This document shows, piece by piece, positions 1 through 4,953 of a stretch of DNA of 6,121 nt (position 1 is the first letter of the stretch; the number at the start of each line of letters is the position of its first letter). The notes under the pieces were generated by a model. It saw nothing but the letters and a program-made list of their open reading frames with translations, ran no database searches and was not told the origin of the DNA. Source of the stretch: an uncultured Clostridia bacterium (lineage in GTDB: Bacteria; Bacillota; Clostridia; Christensenellales; Aristaeellaceae); assembly GCA_946042585.1 (NCBI GenBank), contig CAMGDO010000062.1, forward strand, positions 1 through 6,121. Reading direction: 5' to 3'. The translations under genes were made by a program, and so were the position numbers.

Positions 1-191
1 CGCCAGAGACCATTCTGCTGCGTCACCTCAAAGCCTGCGCGCACAAGATTTTCATGCGCCTGCATCGCATCGGCGCGGCAGCGCGGATAATCGGTAATAA
101 AAAGCGCGCGCGCATCCCGGTCGCGGCGCAGAAAACAGCGCCCATCAAGATACGTGCGCACCTCCAGCCTGAGAGCGGACAGCGTGCTCAT
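1..191 (-). CDS. Unidentified protein, N-terminal 63 residues (runs off left edge)
   Basis: An open minus-strand frame starts at an ATG at 191 and has no stop before base 1, giving 63 complete codons. The ATG overlaps the TGA of the DUF1934 gene as ATGA, a layout typical of translationally coupled operon genes; no separate Shine-Dalgarno is visible, which agrees with coupling. The visible product begins MSTLSALRLEVRTYL and is rich in Arg and Asp, with no signal peptide or membrane segment, so it is probably cytoplasmic. I do not recognise the family. The opposite strand is also open over part of this stretch (54-245), but that frame lacks a ribosome binding site and collides with two genes, so the minus frame is preferred. 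It probably shares the promoter at 656-684. Confidence 0.6.
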   Translation of the reverse strand, partial: MSTLSALRLEVRTYLDGRCFLRRDRDARALFITDYPRCRADAMQAHENLVRAGFEVTQQNGLW

Positions 192-628
192 GCGCGGCGG
201 CTGGGCGCAAAACGAATGCGCATTTCCCGCATCGACGCATACTGACCCTGAATGTCCAGCTGGTATTTCAGCACAACTTCGCCATGGGCGTCATCCACCG
301 TATATTTGACCTGGGTGGGGAAAACGCCCATTTCCAGCGCCCCGTAGGGCGTGTTGTAGCTGCCCTCAAAGCGATTGCCCTGCGAAAAAATCATGCTGGT
401 GTGGTAGTCGCCCTCGCGTGACATGGTGACAACGCCGTCCTGCATGGTGAAGGTCACCTTATGGGTTTCGGCGGTGTCCGGCTGCGTTTCGGTGTAGCGC
501 AGACAGTACGAATCCTTTTCGCCCGTCAGTTCGCCCGTGGTGACCAGACGCATTTCGTCCGATGTTTCCTCCGAGCCCACATCCTGCACAACGCCGGTGA
601 CGCTGAGCACTACTTTTTTCCCGCGCAT
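188..628 (-). CDS. DUF1934 (YwiB-type) beta-barrel protein
   Basis: A 146-residue protein beginning MRGKKVVLSVTG. The pattern of alternating strands, the conserved polar run TGELTGEKDSYCLRYTET and the closing stretch with YQLDIQGQYASMREMRI fit the DUF1934 family (B. subtilis YwiB), small lipocalin-like barrels of unknown function. No signal peptide, so cytoplasmic. The start at 628 is chosen because AAAGGAGG (636-643 on the minus strand) sits 7 bases upstream; a longer frame from 667 would begin essentially at the -10 box and cannot be translated from this promoter. It is the first gene of its transcript, driven by the promoter at 656-684, and its stop overlaps the start of the next minus gene. 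The family call is from memory of its sequence pattern; the molecular role is unknown. Confidence 0.8.
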   Translation of the reverse strand: MRGKKVVLSVTGVVQDVGSEETSDEMRLVTTGELTGEKDSYCLRYTETQPDTAETHKVTFTMQDGVVTMSREGDYHTSMIFSQGNRFEGSYNTPYGALEMGVFPTQVKYTVDDAHGEVVLKYQLDIQGQYASMREMRIRFAPSRRA

Positions 629-655
629 GAATACACCTCCTTTAGGTTGCGTTCT

Positions 656-684
656 ATTATAGCACACGTTGCGACAGGAAACAA
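656..684 (-). promoter_or_regulatory. Sigma-A promoter with extended -10 for the DUF1934 operon
   Basis: On the minus strand: -35 TTGTTT (679-684), a 17-base spacer, then a perfect -10 TATAAT (656-661) preceded by TGC, giving the extended form TGCTATAAT. The weak -35 is compensated by the extended -10. Transcription would begin near 649, about 20 bases before the ATG at 628 and just upstream of the GGAGG. Confidence 0.85.
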
Positions 685-712
685 TGTTTTATCCTGACAA
701 ATCGCGCGCAGC

Positions 713-737
713 AAAAAAGGCGCAGGTGATCTGCGCC
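713..737 (-). terminator. Intrinsic terminator of the F420-ligase-like gene
   Basis: Minus-strand transcript: stem GGCGCAG/CTGCGCC (731-737 with 719-725), 7 perfect GC-rich pairs around a 5-base loop, directly followed by six U (718-713). It lies 26 bases past the stop of the 764-1510 gene and just before the DUF1934 promoter, so it separates the two transcription units. Confidence 0.87.
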
Positions 738-763
738 GGCTTTTGATGAAGATGAACAGAAAA

Positions 764-1510
764 TCAATGGACGGGGCGAATGAGGATGAAGGGCGTCAGT
801 TCGTCGCCCTGACCGTGGGGGTTGTCCTTCATGGCGTCCTGAATCTGCTCGTCCGTGAGCGGGAAGCCATGGCACTTGCCCAGCTGGTTCTGGTCGATGT
901 CGTTGGCATCCATCAGCACCACGGGAATCCCCGTTTTTTTGTACAGATCGTCGCACAATTCAACGGGATTGTCGGGATTGATCAGCGCCAGCTCCTTGTA
1001 GCGGTCAAAGCTGGAGCGGAAATAAAAGCCGTCGATGCCGGCCACGCCCTTGCCGCACACCTTGTAGAACACGCCGTGTATGCCAAAGGGCTTGGTCAGG
1101 GCGCTGCACACCACTGCCAGCAGAACGCGCGGAAGGCCGCAGATATCAATGACCAGCTGCAGCTTGCGCGGCTCATGCATGCCCACGCCCGTGTGGTTGA
1201 TGCCGGCAAAGCGCCACAGGAAATTGGCCCAGAAGCCGGGCTTGACTTCGTCCTTGGTGCGCACGGTTTTGCAGCACATGGCCATCACCTTCGCGCCGAA
1301 GGCCACCATATCGCCCTCCTGATACAGCGGGCGAACATAGCGCTCAAACAGCGCGGCGGGATCCTCGCCCACTTCGACAAAGTGCGTCTGGATAGCATAG
1401 CGCTGATACTTGCGTCCGTCGCGGCCATCGAGCACGCCGCGGTCAAAATATACGACGCCGTTTTCCTCGTGGCGGGCTTCTTCCTTATTGCGAGATTCGA
1501 TAATACCCAT
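764..1510 (-). CDS. Coenzyme F420-0:L-glutamate ligase-like protein
   Basis: A 248-residue cytoplasmic protein. In order: an N-terminal strand region with YAIQTHFVEVGED (residues 38-50), PLYQEGDMVAFGAKVMAM (61-78), the conserved core with GVGMHEPRKLQLVID (108-122), GLPRVLLAVVCSALTKPFGI (125-144), GVFYKVCGKGVAGIDG (146-161) and the metal/substrate-type signature DANDI (201-205). These blocks match the clostridial family related to CofE, the enzyme adding glutamate to F420-0 with GTP. CofE itself belongs to F420 biosynthesis, but this subfamily occurs widely in Firmicutes not known to make F420, so the true substrate is uncertain. Start supported by GGAGGG (1516-1521) 5 bases upstream and by the strong promoter at 1540-1568. 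Single-gene unit closed by the terminator at 713-737. Confidence 0.82.
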   Translation of the reverse strand: MGIIESRNKEEARHEENGVVYFDRGVLDGRDGRKYQRYAIQTHFVEVGEDPAALFERYVRPLYQEGDMVAFGAKVMAMCCKTVRTKDEVKPGFWANFLWRFAGINHTGVGMHEPRKLQLVIDICGLPRVLLAVVCSALTKPFGIHGVFYKVCGKGVAGIDGFYFRSSFDRYKELALINPDNPVELCDDLYKKTGIPVVLMDANDIDQNQLGKCHGFPLTDEQIQDAMKDNPHGQGDELTPFILIRPVH

Positions 1511-1515
1511 AGTTT

Positions 1516-1521
1516 CCCTCC
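1516..1521 (-). promoter_or_regulatory. Ribosome binding site of the F420-ligase-like gene
   Basis: GGAGGG on the minus strand, 5 bases before the ATG at 1510; it fixes the start of this gene. Confidence 0.75.
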
Positions 1522-1539
1522 GCCGTAGTATGATTCCCT

Positions 1540-1568
1540 ATTGTACGCCTGTGTATTCCGTTTGTCAA
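1540..1568 (-). promoter_or_regulatory. Near-consensus sigma-A promoter of the F420-ligase-like gene
   Basis: Minus strand: perfect -35 TTGACA (1563-1568), exactly 17-base spacer, -10 TACAAT (1540-1545, one mismatch). Predicted start near 1533, giving a ~22-base leader with the GGAGGG site. The -35 begins only 7 bases after the stop of the upstream pseudogene, so the ligase gene has its own transcription. Confidence 0.9.
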
Positions 1569-1575
1569 ATCTCTG

Positions 1576-1831
1576 CTACTGTTTTGCGACGGTGTAGAGG
1601 GAATACAGCATGCCTTTTTGCGCCATGAGGGCGTCAAAGCTGCCCTGCTCGCAGATTCTGCCGCCGCGCAGCACCACGATGGCGGGCAGAAGCTCAACAT
1701 CGGGCGTGCCGCCGCATTCCCGGCGCGATACGCCTGCGTGGTGACGCCAATGCCCCGCCCCAGCTCCTCCTGGGTGATGCCGGCCTGGCGGCGGAATCGG
1801 GCGATGCTTTCGCCCGGCGTGCTTTTTTCAT
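1576..1831 (-). pseudogene. Chimeric remnant: XRE regulator N-terminus joined to ABC transporter C-terminus
   Basis: The upstream part (about 1681-1831) encodes an XRE/Cro-CI helix-turn-helix: ESIARFRRQAGITQEELGR then, after a frame change, SRRECGGTPDVELLPAI, the usual continuation of that fold. The downstream part (about 1576-1680) reads VVLRGGRICEQGSFDALMAQ and ends at MLYSLYTVAKQ plus TAG, the usual end of an ABC exporter ATPase domain. A good GGAGG (1840-1844) lies 8 bases before ATG 1831, but that ATG is out of frame with the HTH: the A6 run (1823-1828) would need one more A. A second one-base loss near 1730-1731 moves the frame again. The motif Trp of SRWE is Arg here. The likely origin is a deletion between a regulator gene and a downstream ABC gene, followed by decay. 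Assembly error is the alternative. Confidence 0.75.
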
Positions 1832-1861
1832 CGGAAGAACCTCCGATTAAGTGATGGTTGT

Positions 1862-1889
1862 ATTACAGTCATTATTGAATTGAATTCAA
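1862..1889 (-). promoter_or_regulatory. Candidate promoter of the dead XRE regulator gene
   Basis: Minus strand: -35 TTGAAT (1884-1889), 16-base spacer, -10 TGTAAT (1862-1867). Predicted start near 1855, with the GGAGG at 1840-1844 downstream. Moderate match only; the -35 lies inside the palindrome at 1879-1890. Confidence 0.4.
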
Positions 1890-1890
1890 T
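1879..1890. repeat. 12-bp perfect palindrome, candidate operator
   Basis: ATTGAATTCAAT is its own reverse complement. It is preceded by an overlapping direct copy of ATTGAAT (1874-1880). It covers the -35 of the candidate minus promoter and lies between two divergent units, as expected of an operator for the now broken XRE regulator. A 12-bp AT-rich palindrome can also occur by chance. Confidence 0.4.
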
Positions 1891-1953
1891 GCAGGAGAAA
1901 TGGAAGAAAATCAATGAATGCTTGATATAAACACGGAAAGGCGAAGAACGGCA

Positions 1954-1982
1954 TTGTAAAAGAGGCGGGATCATGCTACAAT
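1954..1982 (+). promoter_or_regulatory. Promoter of the propeller-like gene, extended -10
   Basis: -35 TTGTAA (1954-1959), 17-base spacer, -10 TACAAT (1977-1982) preceded by TGC, forming an extended -10. Transcription would start near 1989. That start point rules out the upstream in-frame ATG at 1973 and supports initiation at 2009/2012. Confidence 0.75.
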
Positions 1983-2008
1983 CAGGGCAAACATACAGCG
2001 AGGTGAGC

Positions 2009-3100
2009 ATGATGGAATTTGATCAGAAGACGCATCTGCCGCTCAGAATTGACGGCGGCGCATGGGAAAAGCCCGCGGGGCATCTGCAGGGCGTGGTTGC
2101 GGATGACGACAACAACTTTCTGTACATGTCCTTTACTGACCGGCTGCTCAAGGTGGATATGCATACGGGCGAGCTGACCGCGTCGGTGACGGGACTGCTG
2201 GCCGGCGGTATCTATGGCGGCGGCGCGCATCTGGGGGATCTGGCGTTCTATCGGGGCAAGGTATACGGGTCGCTGGAATACAAGGCGGCGGAGAAATTCT
2301 ATATCGCCGTGTTTGACACCGAGAAAATGACGGCGCTGGATATGGATTACAAGACGGGCGGCGTGATGACCACCATGTATATGGACGAGGTGGTCAGGGA
2401 TTATGTGGATGACCTGGATGCAGGCGAGCATGAAAACGCCGAGGCGTCCATGGGACACCGCTTTGGCTGCTCGGGCATTGACGGCATCACCTTCGGGCCG
2501 CTGCCGGGCGATGCGGACGGCAAAACGTATATGACGGTGGCTTACGGCGTATACAGCAATCCTGCCCGCCGTGACAATGACTATCAGGTGATTCTTGCCT
2601 TTGATCCGGAAAAGTTTCAGGGCGCGCCCTTTGATCAGAATCATCCGCACGAGGTGGGCCCCGCGCTGCACAAAAAGCTGTTTGTCTATACGGGCAACAC
2701 GACCTATGGCGTGCAGAATCTGGAATACGACCGCAAGACGGGCGATTACTGGATGATCGTGTATGTGGGCAAGAAGGAAGGCATGAGCAATTTCCCCGTG
2801 TATATTGTGGATGGAAAGACGGCGCCGGTGGAAAAAGAGCTGCGTCTGGGCGATGAGAAAAACTACGGCCATATGCACGGAGCGGTGCTGGAGCTGAAAA
2901 AGGCGGGCGTTTTGCACGCGCCAAGCGGCGTATGGGGCGTGACCGTGCGCCCCGATAAGGCGGATACCGGCTTTGTGTCGCTGGGCGACGATTATTTCTA
3001 TGTGGCGACCTCCGGCAAGACGGACGGCAGGCAGTGGGGCTATGTGCGCCTGTGCAGGCTGGACCGTGCGACCTACACCTTCACCGCGGTGGAAGCATAA
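2009..3100 (+). CDS. Uncharacterised beta-propeller-like cytoplasmic protein
   Basis: A 363-residue protein (362 if the second of two adjacent ATGs, 2012, is used; GAGGTGA at 2000-2006 is better spaced for 2012). No signal peptide or membrane segment. The sequence has blade-like segments in which a short hydrophobic strand pair is followed by an Asp-rich turn: ADDDNNFLYMSFTDRLLKVD (residues 31-50), LGDLAFYRGKVYGSLEY (75-91), GIDGITFGPL (156-165) with YQVILAFDPEKF (192-203), GVQNLEYDRKTGDYWMIVYV (234-253) and GDDYFYVATSG (326-336). His/Asp/Gly-rich loops such as GHMHGA (287-292) could bind metal or ligand, but no catalytic signature is certain. I do not recognise a named family. It is a single-gene unit between the promoter at 1954-1982 and the terminator at 3211-3240. 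An antisense open frame (1982-3208) is a shadow of its codon bias. Confidence 0.85.
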   Translation: MMEFDQKTHLPLRIDGGAWEKPAGHLQGVVADDDNNFLYMSFTDRLLKVDMHTGELTASVTGLLAGGIYGGGAHLGDLAFYRGKVYGSLEYKAAEKFYIAVFDTEKMTALDMDYKTGGVMTTMYMDEVVRDYVDDLDAGEHENAEASMGHRFGCSGIDGITFGPLPGDADGKTYMTVAYGVYSNPARRDNDYQVILAFDPEKFQGAPFDQNHPHEVGPALHKKLFVYTGNTTYGVQNLEYDRKTGDYWMIVYVGKKEGMSNFPVYIVDGKTAPVEKELRLGDEKNYGHMHGAVLELKKAGVLHAPSGVWGVTVRPDKADTGFVSLGDDYFYVATSGKTDGRQWGYVRLCRLDRATYTFTAVEA

Positions 3101-3190
3101 GAAAAAGCTGAAAGTATAATCAATGACCGCTCCATGAATGTGGCTGACTATCTGGTGGCGCTGCAGAAGGCTGCTGAGGTTGCAAAGTAA
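3101..3190 (+). pseudogene. In-frame coding-like tail after the propeller gene stop
   Basis: Immediately after the TAA at 3098-3100, the same frame stays open for 29 sense codons to a second TAA (3188-3190). The translation includes SIINDRSMNVADYLVALQ and ends KAAEVAK, an amphipathic helix-like C-terminus whose codons resemble the neighbouring genes. There is no Shine-Dalgarno before the internal ATG (3134), so an independent 18-residue gene is not supported. It may be the remaining tail of a deleted gene, or a former extension of the propeller protein. I cannot name its source. Confidence 0.3.
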
Positions 3191-3209
3191 GCGCAATTCG
3201 TGGTACAAT
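3180..3209 (+). promoter_or_regulatory. Candidate promoter of the flavinylation operon, abutting a terminator
   Basis: -35 TTGCAA (3180-3185), 18-base spacer, -10 TACAAT (3204-3209) preceded by TGG, giving an extended -10. The expected start (~3216) falls inside the left arm of the terminator at 3211-3240. No other promoter fits in the 30 bases between that terminator and apbE. Confidence 0.55.
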
Positions 3210-3210
3210 A

Positions 3211-3240
3211 AACCCGATGGTGTGAGCCATCGGGTTTTTT
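3211..3240 (+). terminator. Intrinsic terminator after the propeller gene
   Basis: AACCCGATGG (3211-3220) pairs perfectly with CCATCGGGTT (3227-3236) around the 6-base loop TGTGAG, followed by T to 3240 (six T in all, 3235-3240). Ten pairs plus a U tract is a strong intrinsic terminator. It ends the 2009-3100 transcript. Confidence 0.9.
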
Positions 3241-3270
3241 ATCGCCGGACCGGATGAATGGGGGTCGCGC

Positions 3271-4320
3271 ATGAAAAAAGCGAACAAGCTGCTGTGTCTG
3301 ATACTGTCTGTGCTGCTGTGCATGCCGCTGTCGGGCTGTGCGCAGAGCACGGTGCAGAAATACAGCCTCACCTTCTTTGAGGCGTTTGATACGATCACGA
3401 CGATCATGGGCTATGCTGACAGCCAGGAGACCTTTGACCGCGTGATGGGACAGGCGAAGGACATGTTTCTGCATTATCACTGCATCTTTGACGGCTATAA
3501 CGATTATGACGGCGTGTACAACCTGCACTATGTGAACGAGCATGCCGCCAGCGGGCCGGTGAAGGCGGAACAGGAGCTGATTGACCTGCTGCTGTGGGTG
3601 CGTTCTGTGCAGCCCGGGCTGAACGGACGCATGAATGTGGCGATGGGCAGCGTGCTGAGCATCTGGCATGATTATCGGAAGGAAGGAAGCTGCCTGCCCG
3701 ATGAAGCAGAGCTGAAAAGCGCAAACGCGCATGTGAATTTTGACGATGTGGTGATTGACGAGGCGGCTGGCACGGTATTTTTTGCCGATCCTGAGCTGCG
3801 GCTCGATCTGGGTGCGGTAGCCAAGGGATATACTGTGGAAATTGTCGCGCAATGGTTGTTGACAAGTGACATTCCTTCCTTTATCATTAGCGCAGGGGGA
3901 AATGTTCGCTGCGGCGAAAATCCCCTCGATGGTCGCGCCCGCTGGGGCGTAAGCATTCAGATGCCGGACGCCCAGAACGGCGAGTATCTGGACGTATTGT
4001 ATCTGAAGAATACAAGCGTTGTGACCAGCGGCGACTATCAGCGTTATTATACCGTGGATGGCGCGCGCTATCATCATCTGATCGACCCGGATACGCTGTA
4101 TCCCGGGCGGTATATGCGCGCGGTGACCATCGTGACGGAGGATTCCGGATACGCAGACGCGCTGAGCACCTCTGTTTTTCTGATGCCTTACGAAGAGGGG
4201 AGGCAGTTTGTCGAGTCGTTGGAAGGCGTGGAGGCTTACTGGGTGCTCAATGACGGCACCGTCCTGTTTACGGACGGGCTGAAAAATGCGCTGTACTCAC
4301 AGGGCGCATCGTCCAGATGA
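3271..4320 (+). CDS. apbE: FAD:protein FMN transferase, lipoprotein ApbE
   Basis: A 349-residue enzyme that transfers FMN from FAD onto a Thr of target proteins outside the cytoplasmic membrane, using Mg2+. Residues 1-22 form a lipoprotein signal (KK, hydrophobic core, lipobox LSGC with Cys23), placing it on the outer face of the membrane. Family motifs in order: the LDLGAVAKGY block (178-187), ISAGGNVR (206-213), TSGDYQRYY (252-260), HHLIDPDT (268-275) and ADALSTSVFLM (295-305). Length is normal for the family. Start supported by GGGGG (3260-3264) 6 bases upstream. First gene of an operon with a RibF-like FAD-forming enzyme and an FMN-binding substrate protein. All landmark motifs are present, so it should be active. 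Confidence 0.95.
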   Translation: MKKANKLLCLILSVLLCMPLSGCAQSTVQKYSLTFFEAFDTITTIMGYADSQETFDRVMGQAKDMFLHYHCIFDGYNDYDGVYNLHYVNEHAASGPVKAEQELIDLLLWVRSVQPGLNGRMNVAMGSVLSIWHDYRKEGSCLPDEAELKSANAHVNFDDVVIDEAAGTVFFADPELRLDLGAVAKGYTVEIVAQWLLTSDIPSFIISAGGNVRCGENPLDGRARWGVSIQMPDAQNGEYLDVLYLKNTSVVTSGDYQRYYTVDGARYHHLIDPDTLYPGRYMRAVTIVTEDSGYADALSTSVFLMPYEEGRQFVESLEGVEAYWVLNDGTVLFTDGLKNALYSQGASSR

Positions 4321-4347
4321 GTACGGGTGGAGGATGAATAAAAACAG

Positions 4348-4953
4348 ATGAAGCTATGCCGTCTGGAGGATTTCAGGACCCCGGCGGAGGGTACGGCGGT
4401 GTGTCTGGGCACGTTTGACGGCGTGCACAGAGGGCATCAGGCGCTCATTGCGCGCACGGTGCAGGCCGCACACGAAAAGGGGCTGACTTCCTGTGCGTAC
4501 ACGTTTGATCTGCCGCCGGCCTGCGTGCTGGGCCGCGGCAAGGACGATGTGCTGACCGGCATTGAGGAAAAGGCGGAGCTGATGGGGCAATACGGCATTG
4601 AGCAGGTGGTATACAGCTGCTTTGACCGTGCCATCGCCTCCCTGAGCGCGGAGGACTTCTTTGAGAAGCTTCTGCTCAACCGACTCAATGCAAAGCATAT
4701 CGTCATCGGGTTCCATTATCATTTCGGCCAGTTTGCCAAAGGAGACGCCGCGCTGATGCACAAGTACTGCATGAGGGCGGGCGTTGGCCTGTCTGTGGTG
4801 CCGCCTGTGTATCTGGACGGGGGCGAGCTGGCATCCAGCACAGCGGTGCGCGCACATCTGCGCGCAGGAGAGCGAGAAATCGCGCAACGGATGCTCAATC
4901 GAGCGCTTTCCGAAAGGGAAGAGCATTTGCTTGGAGGAAGGATCAATGAATAA
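4348..4953 (+). CDS. ribF: Stand-alone FMN adenylyltransferase (FAD synthetase domain, no riboflavin kinase)
   Basis: A 201-residue cytoplasmic protein matching only the N-terminal nucleotidyltransferase half of bifunctional RibF (usually ~310 residues). Motifs: GTFDGVHRGH (21-30, ATP-binding HxGH type), YTFDLPP (51-57), VIGFHYHFG (119-127, replacing the usual GxDFRFG) and SSTAVRAHL (163-171, the SSTxIR signature with A for the usual R/K). The protein ends just after the region where the kinase domain normally begins, with its own stop, so it is a genuine short form and not cut by a frameshift. Predicted reaction: FMN + ATP to FAD. It lies 27 bases after apbE and overlaps the next gene by 8 bases, which suggests that it supplies FAD for flavinylation. 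The start is the only ATG available because TAA lies 9 bases upstream in frame; the nearest GGAGG (4329-4333) is unusually far, 14 bases away. Confidence 0.88.
   Translation: MKLCRLEDFRTPAEGTAVCLGTFDGVHRGHQALIARTVQAAHEKGLTSCAYTFDLPPACVLGRGKDDVLTGIEEKAELMGQYGIEQVVYSCFDRAIASLSAEDFFEKLLLNRLNAKHIVIGFHYHFGQFAKGDAALMHKYCMRAGVGLSVVPPVYLDGGELASSTAVRAHLRAGEREIAQRMLNRALSEREEHLLGGRINE
4933..4937 (+). promoter_or_regulatory. Ribosome binding site of the FMN-binding protein gene, inside ribF
   Basis: GGAGG with 8-base spacing to the ATG at 4946, within the last codons of the ribF-like gene. The two frames overlap as ATGAATAA, so translation of the FMN-binding protein is likely coupled to its neighbour. 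Confidence 0.8.

Noticed and set aside
188..667. Longer DUF1934 start at 667 (13 extra residues)
   Set aside because: The extra codons cover the -10 box, and the strong GGAGG points to the ATG at 628.
743..1528. 261-residue plus-strand open frame
   Set aside because: It is the antisense shadow of the F420-ligase-like gene, has no ribosome binding site and reads as a His/Ala-rich non-protein.
1618..1854. 78-residue plus-strand open frame in the regulator/ABC remnant region
   Set aside because: The minus strand here gives recognisable HTH and ABC sequence; the plus frame is unlike any protein.
3115..3120. Perfect TATAAT as a promoter after the propeller gene
   Set aside because: No acceptable -35 at 16-18 bases (GAAGCA at best) and no gene start nearby; likely chance.
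1982..3208. 408-residue minus-strand open frame
   Set aside because: Antisense shadow of the propeller-like gene caused by GC-rich codon bias; His/Arg/Val-rich with no motif and no start signal.
3148..4077. 309-residue minus-strand open frame
   Set aside because: Antisense to apbE, which carries every family motif; it also crosses the terminator and promoter.
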